The notes under the pieces are model-generated. The model did no database searches, was not told the origin of the DNA, and worked only from the letters and a program-made list of their open reading frames with translations. From Megamerina dolium (lineage: Eukaryota; Arthropoda; Insecta; Diptera; Megamerinidae), in the NCBI GenBank assembly GCA_963854835.1, contig OY978525.1, positions 117,751,018 to 117,815,017 on the forward strand: a stretch of DNA of 64,000 nucleotides, written 5' to 3'. The translations under genes and the position numbers were made by a program. Positions 9,523-19,945 of this stretch are shown here, piece by piece. Each line of letters starts with the position of its first letter. The first letter of the stretch is position 1.

Positions 9523-11731
9523 TTATTCTACTGATCTCATGCATGAGCCATTTACTCTAGCCCACATTTTACCATTGACTTTCCACCATGTATCCAATGC
9601 GTATTCGCCTATGGGAAATGGCAATCTTATTTCACGATCAATTAAACGTAATTTATCAACAATTATATCATGCTGAAATAGAATAAATACAACAACAACA
9701 ACAACAAAAATGTATATTACAGTAATCAAATTGCTAATAACCAATTAACTGACATATCGATCGTATGCTATGAACTATAAACTGCTATAAGATCTAGTAA
9801 AAATAAATCCATTATTTTTGCATTAAATTGAAGATTTTATTTAGCATAGTTAGAATGATTCGATTTAGGTCAAATATGCACCGTTTTGTTCGATAACTTG
9901 TTGCCATTTTGAAGGTAATTTCATAATGCCACTCTCATAGAAACTCTCGTCCCTATTGGCAAAATACTGGGACAGTCGACAGCTGTCTGTCAGCTGTTCC
10001 TATAACATCATTCGCCATAGACAGAAGCAGGTCGTAATCATTTGGTGCCAGGCTCGGACTATAAAGTGGATGCATAAGAACCTCCCAACCAAACTCCCGG
10101 AGTTTCTAATGAGTCACTATCGATGTGTCTGGCCTGGCGTTGTCCTGATGGAACACAATTCCTCTCCTATGGGTAAAATCTGGCCGCTTCTGGGCGATTG
10201 CTTCGTTCAGACGGTCTAATTGTTGACAGTACAGGTCCGAATTAAGAGTTTGGCCGTAGGGGAGCTGCTCATAGTAGATGATTCCTTGCCAATTCCACCA
10301 AACACATAGCAAAACTTCCTGACCGCCAATCCTGGCTTGTCCATCGTTTGCGCCGGCTCACCGCGATTCGAACACGACCGTTTTCGCTTGACGTTGGCGT
10401 AAGTGACCCTCTTTTTTTAAATTATGACGTATTTTCTCTTTACTGGTGTCAATTTTTGACGCATGCTCAAACAATACTGAGTCAAGCAATCACAAAACTG
10501 CCTGAAAACTTTATTTAGTACGAAATCCAATCTCTCTAACGCCATCTAGCACAACCCGATCGCACTTTATAACGCGAGATACAGATTACTAAAGCCATCT
10601 ATTGGAAACATAATGGATTTCTTTTTACTACACCTGATATATGGAATCACCATTAGATTTACAATATATTTTGTTCTGTAAATTCTATTAATTTGTCGAT
10701 CAATGGGAAAAGCAAATTTAAAAATTTAGATTTTACAAGTACTTACATTGTATGGACAGGTATGATTTATATTGCTATAGCGTCTTAAAACATTATACAT
10801 AACATGAACCACGGGATTCGAATTGGGATATTTTAAAAAACTACATCCATTAACACTGGTATTGTAAAGGAACGGTTTCCAACCATTAACGCGTTTATAC
10901 AATTGTATTGATACCTTGAAAAAGGGTTGAAAATATTAAATATTTTACTTTTGTAAACAATAGCCTAGATCACTTACTACTATAACGCGTGGCATTTCCT
11001 TTAGATGGGCAAGCACTTTTATATAATTATCATCACGTGCAACAGCTTTCACACGACATGCTTTAAATTCCATTTCAGTGGGTACAAATGATTCACAACG
11101 TACCCATTTGAATTTACAAATTACAGCCGCCTGTATATGAGGATATTGAGAATGAATCAAACGTGAGTAAACAATTAATAGTACAAGCAATGAGTACAAA
11201 AACAGTTTTTCAAATTTTTAATAAAATAATGAATAGTAACTTTCTTTTTTATTCGCCGAATCAGAATTTGAGCCACAATTCTACCAACAAATTTGAAAAC
11301 TTCAACCGATTTAAAACTGAATTCGATAGAATTTCTTGGTCCATTCTTGGTACCTTACAATGTGGCATTTTTCCAGTCATAGAGAATGCTTGAACCTTCC
11401 AACTTGGATTCGGTGTCCGGTTGGTTTGTTTGTTCTTTCAAAAATGGACCGATGGAGATGGAAAGTGTTCAAGCTAACTTCTCCACCTTACGTAAGGATA
11501 ACATTCGTAGTAAGTAGACTATCCATTGACTTCAAAATTCTAGTCATTTCGACAATTTTTATGTGTTTACTTAAATTCAAAAATGTGACACTTGAAAAAT
11601 ATTCTTCTATTGAAAAAGATGCCCATTCACTAGTTGCAAAAGACCAATTCACTTACTTCAGATTTTAAAAGAATTTGAAAAATTACAAATATTAAAATAG
11701 AACGTTTCGAAAATGATTTGTGACACAGCAT
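9523..11731 (-). CDS. DUF1091-family secreted protein, gene 2 (four exons)
   Basis: The exons are 11731-11657, 11130-10978, 10914-10747 and 9672-9523, giving 181 residues. The layout is identical to gene 1 (25+51+56+49 codons, phase-0 introns). Signal peptide exon: MLCHKSFSKRSILIFVIFQI. Mature motifs: VICKFKWVRCESF, FKACRVKAVARDDNYIKVL, YKRVNGWKPFLYNTSVNGC, YSNINHTCPYN, LPFPIGEYALDTWWKVNG, with the six family cysteines conserved. Intron 3 (1074 bp) holds a deleted mariner element at about 9789-10636. An alternative start at 11199 would read a second signal-like stretch (MYSLLVLLIVYS) straight into exon 2, but the conserved exon 1 with its gtaagtg donor is preferred. No stop or frameshift is seen, so the gene looks intact. 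Confidence 0.88.
9789..10636 (-). mobile_element. Mariner element with internal deletion, inside gene 2 intron 3
   Basis: Terminal inverted repeats (agatctagtaaaaataaatc on the left, aggtgtagtaaaaagaaatc inverted on the right) flank transposase remnants on the minus strand. The surviving coding part includes VKRKRSWSNRGEPAQT, CVWWNWQGIIYYEQLPYGQT and RRGIVFHQDNARPDTS, a mariner DDE core of the mellifera-like group. The N-terminal half is deleted: the 5' end jumps near 10400 from the start region to the VKRKRS motif. The third-Asp block and C-terminus are frameshifted. It is the same family as the copy at 29278-30526. Confidence 0.85.
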
Positions 11732-11820
11732 ATTTGAAAATATACTAAATGAATTTTATCAATAATATGTAATATATATATTTTTCAATTATAATAACAT
11801 CGAAAATAAGCAGCTAATGA

Positions 11821-11855
11821 ATAATTATGAAGTAATTACTGAATCTTGCTAATCG
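11821..11855 (-). promoter_or_regulatory. Conserved upstream motif of DUF1091 gene 2
   Basis: The minus strand carries GTAATTACTTCATAAT about 90-125 bp upstream of the ATG at 11731, matching the block upstream of gene 1. The adjoining GCGAGATAGC part is diverged here. Confidence 0.35.
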
Positions 11856-11964
11856 AATAACTCAAAAAAAAAAAAAAAACGGAAATTTTATAAATTTGAT
11901 ATTTAGTCATTAGGCATTCCAAACAAATTTAGTTATACATTACCATGTGAATCTATGTATGTAG

Positions 11965-12895
11965 AGGGTGTTTTTTTTTTAAAGAGCTTGCGAACGATGA
12001 ACCAAAAAAAGAAAAAAATATTATTGGAATTGAATTTTTTTATTAAAAACTATTAGATTATTAGCTGAGTCCAATTTTTGACCGTATTTCATCAATGGTG
12101 GCTTGAATATTGGCTTTCAATGCTTTAAGAGCTGCGGGTTTGTCGATATAAACCAATGACTTAATATAGCATCATAAAAAGTAATCAAGAAGCGATAAAT
12201 TGAACGAACGAGAAGGCCAATAATTAACAGAACCATCTCTGGAAAGAAAATTGTCACTTGCCAAATTGATTTTGCAATAACTGCAAGCTGTATGGCATGT
12301 AGCCTCATCTTATTGAAACCAAATGTTGTCGATGTTTTTAGCTCATAAATTTGTGGAAACAAAAAGTCAGCTAGCATGGCTCGATAACGTTCGTCATTCA
12401 CCGTAATTTGGCCGACCTGGATTGGTCACACTCTATGTAGAGAGGATGAGAACATAGCGAAAATGGCGTTTCAATGGAATCCTCAACGCAGCCGACAACC
12501 TGGCCGCTCACGCCAAACATGGTTAAGAACAATCCAAGTCTAGACCCGCTCTAGAGCCACTTGGCACGAAATCAGGTATATGGCCCGGGACAGGATTCGA
12601 TGGTAAGCCCTTGTTTCTGCCCTATGTTCCGATTGGGAGCGATATTTTGGATGCGACTTTCATTTGTAAAACATGTAAAATATGTATTGTATGTGATTTT
12701 TGTGTTGTATCTGAAATGACAAGGGGGAAAAAAATGGTGATTCAATGACAGCTTTATTAACGTAACCTTTCAACCAGAAATTATGCCGGCCATAAAATCC
12801 ACGAATTCCTCTATGAATTTCGTAAACAGAATGATTTTTTTGAAAATAAAATTCCACAATTTGGAAGCGCTGTTCTGGCGTTAAACGATTCATGA
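11965..12895 (-). pseudogene. Mariner-like transposon remnant interrupted by a retrotransposon fragment
   Basis: The N-terminal helix-turn-helix part lies at 12893-12660 (MNRLTPEQRFQIVEFYFQ) and jumps by internal deletion to HNFWLKGYVNK. After an interruption (12417-12650), the C-terminal part continues at 12416-12062: VNDERYRAMLADFLFPQI, a decayed Trp-Phe-Gln...Ala-Thr-Cys-His catalytic block, then ALKALKANIQATIDEIRSK. Stops and substitutions show it is dead. The 3' end near 11965 reads gtgttttttttttaaagagc. The family resembles the elements at 18.6, 47.2 and 63.5 kb. Confidence 0.75.
12417..12650 (+). pseudogene. Non-LTR retrotransposon ORF2 C-terminal fragment
   Basis: The plus-strand translation reads WIGHTLCREDENIAKMAF, then WNPQRSRQPGRSRQTW, then RATWHEIRYMARDRIRW. 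This is the common C-terminal tail of non-LTR retrotransposon ORF2 proteins (WIGH...WNPQG...RGRP...TW). One in-frame stop lies between the second and third blocks and another in the third. It sits inside the mariner remnant, in the opposite orientation. Confidence 0.75.
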
Positions 12896-12935
12896 TGAAA
12901 TGACAAATTTTATAAATAAAAAAATAAAAAAAATA

Positions 12936-13165
12936 ATATATGGCACTTATAAGCCCTGAAGGGCTCTTTCAAATTTTGGACAGTATTAGAAGACACATAC
13001 TTATTTCAGATGGTTCCGAACGGTAGAACACTTACGACATCATATTTTCTGAGCTTTGTCACATAGTTCTTTTAGAAGCTTTACCATGGAAAATTGTTAA
13101 TGCCGAAAGAATTGGCAATTGCTTGCCGACAGTTGGGTACCGTTCGAAAGAAAAATCTTTGACAT
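12936..13165 (-). mobile_element. tRNA-derived SINE, copy 1 (head truncated)
   Basis: It shares the tail and body of the SINE family defined by the full copy at 46728-47094: tggcactt, tttggacagtattaga, ggttccgaacgg and ttgcttgccgacag in order. The tRNA-like head is missing beyond about 13165. It is strongly diverged. Confidence 0.75.
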
Positions 13166-14402
13166 TTCTCATCTGTCAAACCATAAATATCTCTATCGAG
13201 GCATCTTATGCAGCAAAAAAAAAAAACCGTTAAATGAAAATCAATTTTAATAAACATTTGAAACTTTATTAGTTCATTGAGCATTAAGATGTCACATCGG
13301 TGGGAAATAGGTTCTAGAGAGCTTGTATGTTCAAAACACTCTATTGATATTAGAACAGAATCTCTCATTCATTCTCTCCAAGCAAATACGAATTAGAATG
13401 TATAAAATAGAAATATAATGGAATGGAGTATATGTTTCGTTTTCATAGAATGAGTAAAATCTCAACATTTGCAAATGGACGTAAATCATTTGAGAGTACT
13501 TTAAACATTCGTTTTGCTTTGCTATGTTACATTACAATTCATATAAGCAACAAAAATACAGTAGATAAGAGAACACGACGAGGCACGACGCAGTAATATA
13601 AATCATCAGTGCCTGTCATGAAGAACAACAACAATTATAACGTACAACACACTCGTAGTACTCTCAAACATTCGTTTATTTGAAGAGAAAAACGAATGTA
13701 TAGAATATTTCTTGTACAAGAAATGAGTGAAGTGTTCTATTTTGCTAATATTTCACTCTCACTCATTCTCATTCTATTTAGATATGCTTGGCAAATATTG
13801 AACATGTTTTGAGAGTAAAGGGAATCATTCGAAAATCAAATACAATCACGCAGCTCTCTAATAGGTACCCAGTAAATTAATATGATCAATATATCAACAT
13901 TATTTGATTCCATTTTTTTTTTCCAATTTAATAATTATAAAAAGCTCATAATATTATTATGTATGTATGGTATAATTATTTCAATTATGATCAAGTCAGT
14001 TTGGAATTGTTTGATAATACTCTAATTTAGGTTTTTAGGTTTGATTTTAATATGTTGAATTCCGAGCTCTGATGAGTTCTGAATATTACGTTTAAGCTAA
14101 TATGGTCACCGCTTTTAGTGGCGTAATGTAGAATTAACGTAATCATGCTATAGTTTATATGCCTGATTTGGCACCTTTCAGTTTCATATCAATGATGAAA
14201 ATGTTGTCACATCCATCATATTCACCAGATTGAACACAATTATGATATCTTATTTTATGAATTCCTAGAAGCACTATTCAATTCAAAAGCCCGCCTCTTA
14301 CTTACCAGTAATTTATATTTGTACCATGTAAATAAACATTTACCTTAATAAATTTCTAAATCAACATTTTATTTTAAGCACACATATTGCCTTAATAATA
14401 TT
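13166..14402. other. Intergenic, no gene seen
   Basis: A+T-rich spacer between the SINE and DUF1091 gene 3. The part from about 14290 resembles the 3' flank of gene 2 (9370-9520), as expected for tandem duplicates. No coding or RNA feature was recognised. Confidence 0.5.
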
Positions 14403-16560
14403 TTATTCGATTGATCTGATGCATGAACCATTTACTCTAGCCCACATTATACCATTGACTTTCCACCATGAATCCAGCGCGTATTCGCCAATAGGAAATG
14501 GTAATATTACTTCACGATTGAGTATACGAAATTTATCTACAATTACGTCATGCTGAAATAGTAAATAACCAATTAGTATTAGTTACAGTGAATAAATAGA
14601 GTACAACAAAATTTCAAATTTAGATTAAAAAAATCTACTTTTGTATAGAAAAAAAATTGATTTACAAAGGAAATATATTTTTTAATGATATTTAAGATTT
14701 TTTAATTAAATTGGGACCCATAAAGATTATTTATAAAATATATGAAAGCAATAAACATCTTGTTTAGCTTAGATATAGGCTTGTTGGAAAGATGTAGTGC
14801 CCAAGAGTATTGTGTTGAAGATCATTTTGCTCCTCAGGGTCAGGTTTTTCATTCAGCCTCTTTTTTGTGTATCTGGTTTGGAGGCTATTTTCAGTAGAAA
14901 CTCTGTAACTGCAGTGTTCTGGGGGTTTTTTGCGCTCGATGAGTCTGAATTGGGGTTAATTTTTAATAATTCTCGCGGCAGGGGACGCTACGGTTCGAAG
15001 AAAAGAGAAAAAAGCAGTGGTTTTTAAGTAAATTTTTCCATAGGGGATAAACGGATAAGAAAAATTACAAAAAATATTCCAGAAAAATGTTCCGTGAACA
15101 ACAAAACTACCCTAAGCCTCCTGTTTTCAAGATAAATAGCTCCAAACACCCCGCTTTTGTCAAAAAACCTCATTCTGAGAAGCAAAGGAGGAAAGGTATT
15201 GTTTTTTAAGTAAATCTTTCCATAGGGGCTAAACGGATAAGAAAAATTACAAATAATATTCCAGAAAAAATGTTCCGTGAACAACAAAACTACCCTAAGC
15301 CTCCTGTTTTCAAGATAAATAGCTCCAAACACCCCGCTTTTGTCAAAAAACCTCATTCTGAGAAGCAAAGAAGGAAAGGTATTGTTTTGTAAGTAAATCT
15401 TTCCATAGGGGCTAAACGGATAAGAGAAATTACAAACAATGTTCCTGAAAAATGTTCTTGAACAACAAAACTACTCTAAGTCTCCTGTTTTTAAGATTAA
15501 TAGCTCAAAACACCCCACTTTTGTCAGAAAACCTGATTCTGAGGAGCAAAGGAGGAAAGGTATTGTTTTGTAAGTAAATCTTTCCATAGGGGCTAAACGG
15601 ATAAGAGAAATTACAAATAATATTCCCGAAACAACAAAACTACTCTAAGTCTCCTGTTTTCAAGATAAATAGCTCCAAACTCCGCGCTTTTGTAAAAAAA
15701 AACCTGATTCTGAGGAGCAAAGGTGGAAAGGTATTGTTTTTTAAGTAAATCTTTCCATAGGTGCTAAACGGATAAGAAAAATTGCAAACAATGTTCCTGA
15801 AAAATGTTCGTGAACAACAAAACTACTCTAAGTCTCCTGTTTTCAAGATAAATAGCTCCAAACTCCGCGCTTTTGTCAAAAAAATCTGATCCAAAGGTCA
15901 AAGGCAAAATGGTCTTCAGGACAGTACTCTGGGGCACTTCCCCTCTTTTCGACAAGTCTATGCTGATCAGGATTAAAAATAATTTTAAAAATATATTCAT
16001 TTTTTACTACTTACATTGTATGGACAAGTATGATTTAAATTACTATAGCGTCCTATAATGTTGTACATGTGATGAGCGACCGGATTAGATGTGGGATATT
16101 TTAGAAAATTACATGCATTCACACTGATATTATAAAGGAAGGGCTTCCAACCATTGGCACGTTTAAATATGCTTATTTTTAGCTGAAAAACCATTAAAAA
16201 AAAGGAATATCAAATAATTTTTTTAATAATATAATTTCAAGTTTCGAAATAAATACCAATCCGGAAGTTGCAATTTCTTTAACAATAGCATGAACTGTGA
16301 TGTAACTATTATCACGTGAGATTGCTTTTATGCGACAATGCTTAAATTCAAGTTTAGCTTTATCAAACGTTTGACAATTTAAACTCTTAAATATACAACT
16401 AGCAGCTGATGGAGCAGCCTATTCGTATATGCAATATATTATTATGATCATATGTACATATTTCAATTATTAACAATTGATGACTTACTTCGATTTGTAA
16501 AGGATTACGAAAAATGTTCGACACAACGCAAAATATTAAAAAAGATTTGTAACGTATCAT
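14403..16560 (-). CDS. DUF1091-family secreted protein, gene 3 (four exons)
   Basis: The exons are 16560-16489, 16418-16257, 16182-16015 and 14552-14403, giving 183 residues (24+54+56+49 codons, all phase 0). Signal peptide: MIRYKSFLIFCVVSNIF. Mature motifs: ASCIFKSLNCQTFDKAKLEF, FKHCRIKAISRDNSYITVHA, FKRANGWKPFLYNISVNAC, YSNLNHTCPYN and LPFPIGEYALDSWWKVNG. The six family cysteines are present. Exon 4 matches gene 2 at 38 of 49 residues. Exon 2 is three codons longer than in genes 1 and 2, and its donor is gtattt rather than gtaagt. Intron 3 (1462 bp) contains an inverted-repeat element with 180-bp tandem repeats. The stop codon overlaps an AATAAA signal. No disabling change is seen. Confidence 0.88.
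14796..15938. mobile_element. TIR element carrying internal tandem repeats, in gene 3 intron 3
   Basis: The ends are imperfect inverted repeats of about 35 bp: agtgcccaagagtattgtg at 14796 and the inverse of agtgccccagagtactgtc at 15938, continuing into tgaagaycattttgc. Between them lies a tandem array (15020-15890). No transposase frame is seen, and no clear target duplication was found. It is probably a non-autonomous DNA element that captured or amplified a satellite. Confidence 0.6.
15020..15890. repeat. Tandem repeat, about five units of about 180 bp
   Basis: The units start near 15020, 15203, 15387, 15567 and 15738, each opening with taagtaaat(c/t)tttccata and containing gctccaaac, tgtcaaaaaacct and gaggagcaaaggaggaaagg variants. 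The two leftmost units are the most alike. Open frames crossing it arise from the repetition and are not genes. Confidence 0.8.
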
Positions 16561-17477
16561 TGTTAAGTACGAACTAAATGCTTTACTTTTAAATATTTAA
16601 TGAAATGGTATAATTACTATTATAATTAATATCATTATTTTTCAATTTTTATTTTTTTATAATAAATTCGCATTTAATTGAAATGAATGAGCATTAAACG
16701 ATTCATTATTATTTATCTCTAAAGTGAGTTATCGATAAAAACCTGTGTGAGGTATTTTTTACCCACCATCGTCGAGTTCCAACAATATCTGCCTGATCTA
16801 TGACCAACAAGATCAACATCTAGGTTAATGGGAGAAAAATTTCCCTTTGTGTGTACAAAATCATATTACTGCAATTATTTGTTTACCCTCGAGGAGTGTG
16901 CCATACCATGATTCTGAACTCAGATAATTTTAAGAGGAAGACGTTCTTCAATTGTTTCGGATGAAATACTAGAAACAGCCAGCTAATTTCTAATCTACAA
17001 ATATCGTACTAAAAATCTATAAAAGAAAACCACAATCTAAAATCTGAAATTTTCATAAAAATTAGGCATTTGAAAAAAGAATGATTTTAAAAAAGTCAAT
17101 CTACCCTTTACATAGGTAACTTATTTCAAAGCGCTGTTATTAATAGCCGTATTTAAATAAACTTCTATTTTAGATAAACCAATATATAGAATATGCAATA
17201 ATTGCAAATAATTCGCAATTTCAATTTGCTAGTAACATTCATTTATAAAATATTGCATAACTATAATGGGTTTGATAAATAACGATTTGAATTTCCGGGT
17301 GAAAAAAAATGACAAATTGTGCGTAACACTGAATAAAACAGTTTCTGAAGCATTGGATAATAATTGGTACGAAAATATACTCCGTTAAAATTTTTTCATA
17401 CTAATATGAATATGAATATATTCATATTAAATGTGCTTACATAATGGATTGATGAAATTTTGCAATAAAAAAAAATC
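16561..17477. other. Spacer upstream of gene 3, no gene seen
   Basis: The first 100 bp upstream of the gene 3 ATG are A+T-rich with a GTAATTATAC block that may correspond to the motif of the other genes. The remainder shows no coding potential or known repeat. Confidence 0.4.
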
Positions 17478-17745
17478 AATAAAATAAATGTGTGGCTTTT
17501 ATAGGCCCAGAAAAGGCCCTCTGGTCGAATTTCTCTTCCAGTACTGTTGTGCGTGTTGAATTTTTAAGAATATTAGAAGGAACCTACGTACATTAACCGG
17601 TTTCGAACGACAGAACCCTTGTGAGATCACTTTTTTCTGAATTTTGCCACCGAGCTCTTTTAGAAACTTTTTCATGGCAAATATTTGGTTACTGCAAGAA
17701 TTGCCAATTTCCAGCCGACAGGTGTACAATTTACTTTCAAAATGT
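17478..17745 (-). mobile_element. tRNA-derived SINE, copy 2 (head truncated)
   Basis: Tail aaataaatgtgtggc, then the body blocks ttctcttccagtactgttgtg, ccggtttcgaacg and tttagaaactttttcatggc in family order. The tRNA-like head is absent. Confidence 0.8.
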
Positions 17746-18003
17746 TTATATTTTAATATCACACGGATAGAGTTTAAAGTTCGTATTTAATTAGATTTAG
17801 AATTTGCATTGATTTTTAGTACTTAATACGTTTTGTAGTTAGTTAGTTAGTTAAATTAATAAATAGTTTAATAACTATTTAATTGGTCTTAATAACAAAC
17901 AATTTGATTTGATATTTGACAATAAAAATGCCAATATTTACAATTTTGTACTCGATAATATGTGTTTTAATGACAATTACAATTTAGTTGATTTGATGAT
18001 AAA

Positions 18004-18180
18004 AATAATAAATAAATATGTGGCATTTAAAGGCCCAAAGGGCTCATTGGCCGAGCTTCTCTTCCATTACTGTTGTGCGTCTTAAATTTTGGACAGTATT
18101 AGAATGGACATACTTATTTTAGCCGGTTCCGAACGGCAGAACACTTGTGACATCACTTTTTCTGAGCTTTATCACAGATT
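18004..18180 (-). mobile_element. tRNA-derived SINE, copy 3 (tail half only)
   Basis: Starts aataaataaatatgtggca and follows the family consensus through ctgagctttatcacaga, where it stops. Only the 3' half of the SINE remains. Confidence 0.8.
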
Positions 18181-18599
18181 TGATGATACTAATCGCAAAT
18201 TGTACAAATTGAAATTAAAACAAAGAAGTCACCTTGCCCAAGGACTTACATATGAGGAATTCGTGAGAAAAACCAAATTAAATTTTATATTCTATTAGCT
18301 TTCCAATAAGATATTAAATATTTAAATCAATAATTTTCAATATCCTCAGTGCTATGTGCAAATTTAAAGGTCGATTAAAAATTTGTTGGACATGCTACAG
18401 CAAATTCCCAAAATTCATGTGTCCAAAATAAAAGTGTGATTTTGTCGGACGGTGTTATACTCCCAATTGAATAATTTCAATTCAATAGGTATGAGAGAAA
18501 GCATTACAAGCGCTTCCTCAGTTTCAGAAAATTTATAAAATCAAATAAATTCAATATATTCAACCAGCTCAACAATCGTCGTCGTACGAGATCCGAGAG

Positions 18600-19945
18600 C
18601 GACTCGTCATCGATTTCAATATTTCACGTATTTCTATGGCCGCTTATTGAAGATATGGACTTTGGCAGGATGGCGCGCCATATCACACAGCCCATGCTAT
18701 GTTCAGTAATCGTGTCGGTGATGTCAATTGTCCACCTCGAAGCTGCCATTTGAATTCGTTACCCTTTTTTTTTTTTTTTGTGTGGTACCCTGAAGATCCG
18801 ATGCTATGCATATAATCCATTAAGGCGTCTGTTATGTTGAGAATCATATGATTGATAAGTAAAGTATGTTATGTTCACGGGTTTTTGATCTCCAATCACA
18901 GAGACGCTTTTTTCCAACTTGTGTTAGTTAGTTTTTCATTTGACAATTCTTCTACGTCATTTGCATGCATTTGGATTTGGTAAATAACGATGTGTTTGAA
19001 AATTCTCAAACTTTGTAATGAATATACAAATAAATTAGTATTTTGGCGAGAAGAACATAGACTAGTAATAAGAAAGCGCTTACGTTTTGGTATTGATTTG
19101 CAATAAATAAAACGCTCACGTAAAACCAGCTGATGTGCGGTAAAGCCCTGATGTTTGGGTAGATTAAAGAAAGGATCAATTGCTTTTATTTCGAATGAAC
19201 TTTGGCTACTAGATAAACAAGTCTATACATTTTAAAATAATCGAAAATATAATTAAATTTTCAATGCACTTTTATCATATAAATATGATCACTTCGAGTC
19301 ACGTCTACTTTTCTTTAATTGTTTAAATATATATAAAATAGAAAAAGTAAACGTCTAAAACATCTTTATAAAAAAGTGTAAATTAAATGTTTTTGTTTTA
19401 AATTTTAAAACCTAAAGACTAAATCGTCGTTATAACAAAAACTTACATTCAATTTAGAAAAGACGATAAAATATATAAAATGCAATGAATTGAAAATTGA
19501 ATAACACGCAGCAACTTTTGCTATCATGCATGCATCATCATACTTTTTTCTCTAAAAGTATCGAATGTTGCTCCTCAAAGGCAGAAATTTCGAAAAATGC
19601 TCAAGGCAACCCTTGCCGTGATCATGTGATTTGGTGTCGATAGCCAAATCAACTGTGATCTTTTCGGTCAGTTCTTATGCTCTTGCTCTGGCTCTCAATT
19701 TTTTTTTTTTTTCATTGACGAGACCGTCAACATAACAGCCGCTTAACGAGTCAGGCCCTTAAGGTGAATATCGAACAAATCATTTGTGATATAGAATCCA
19801 GACGAGGCAGCCACATGAAAGAAGTCGTGTTCCATAAATATTGGGAATGTTTGGTCTTTGGAATAAACCAATGATATAACGAAAAAATGTTTGTTAATTT
19901 GTTTTTTATTTCTAAAAAAAAACTTGTATGTAGACCACCCTGTAT
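18600..19945 (+). pseudogene. Mariner-like element split by a TTAA MITE
   Basis: Transposase remnants on the plus strand: WPLIEDMDF then QDGAPYHTAHA near 18655-18690 (catalytic block), CPPRSC near 18735, and WGTLKIRCYA near 18785. The frame is broken at 18820 by a 919-bp insertion and resumes at 19743 with SQALKVNIEQIICDI, ending RGSHMKEVVFHKY near 19840. Removing the insert together with one TTAA restores continuity across the junction. The 5' half of the transposase is not recognisable. Frameshifts make it inactive. Confidence 0.75.
18824..19742. mobile_element. 919-bp TTAA-flanked MITE inside a mariner remnant
   Basis: It is flanked on both sides by TTAA (18820-18823 and 19743-19746). The ends are imperfect inverted repeats: GGCGTCTGTTATGTTGA at the left and GCGGCTGTTATGTTGA inverted at the right. 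The interior is noncoding, A+T-rich. The terminal repeat differs from that of the other TTAA MITE (8332 and 27386), so it is a separate family. Confidence 0.75.

Noticed and set aside
15024..15368. 114-codon frame with internal protein repeat
   Set aside because: It is produced by reading through two 180-bp tandem units; no domain is present.
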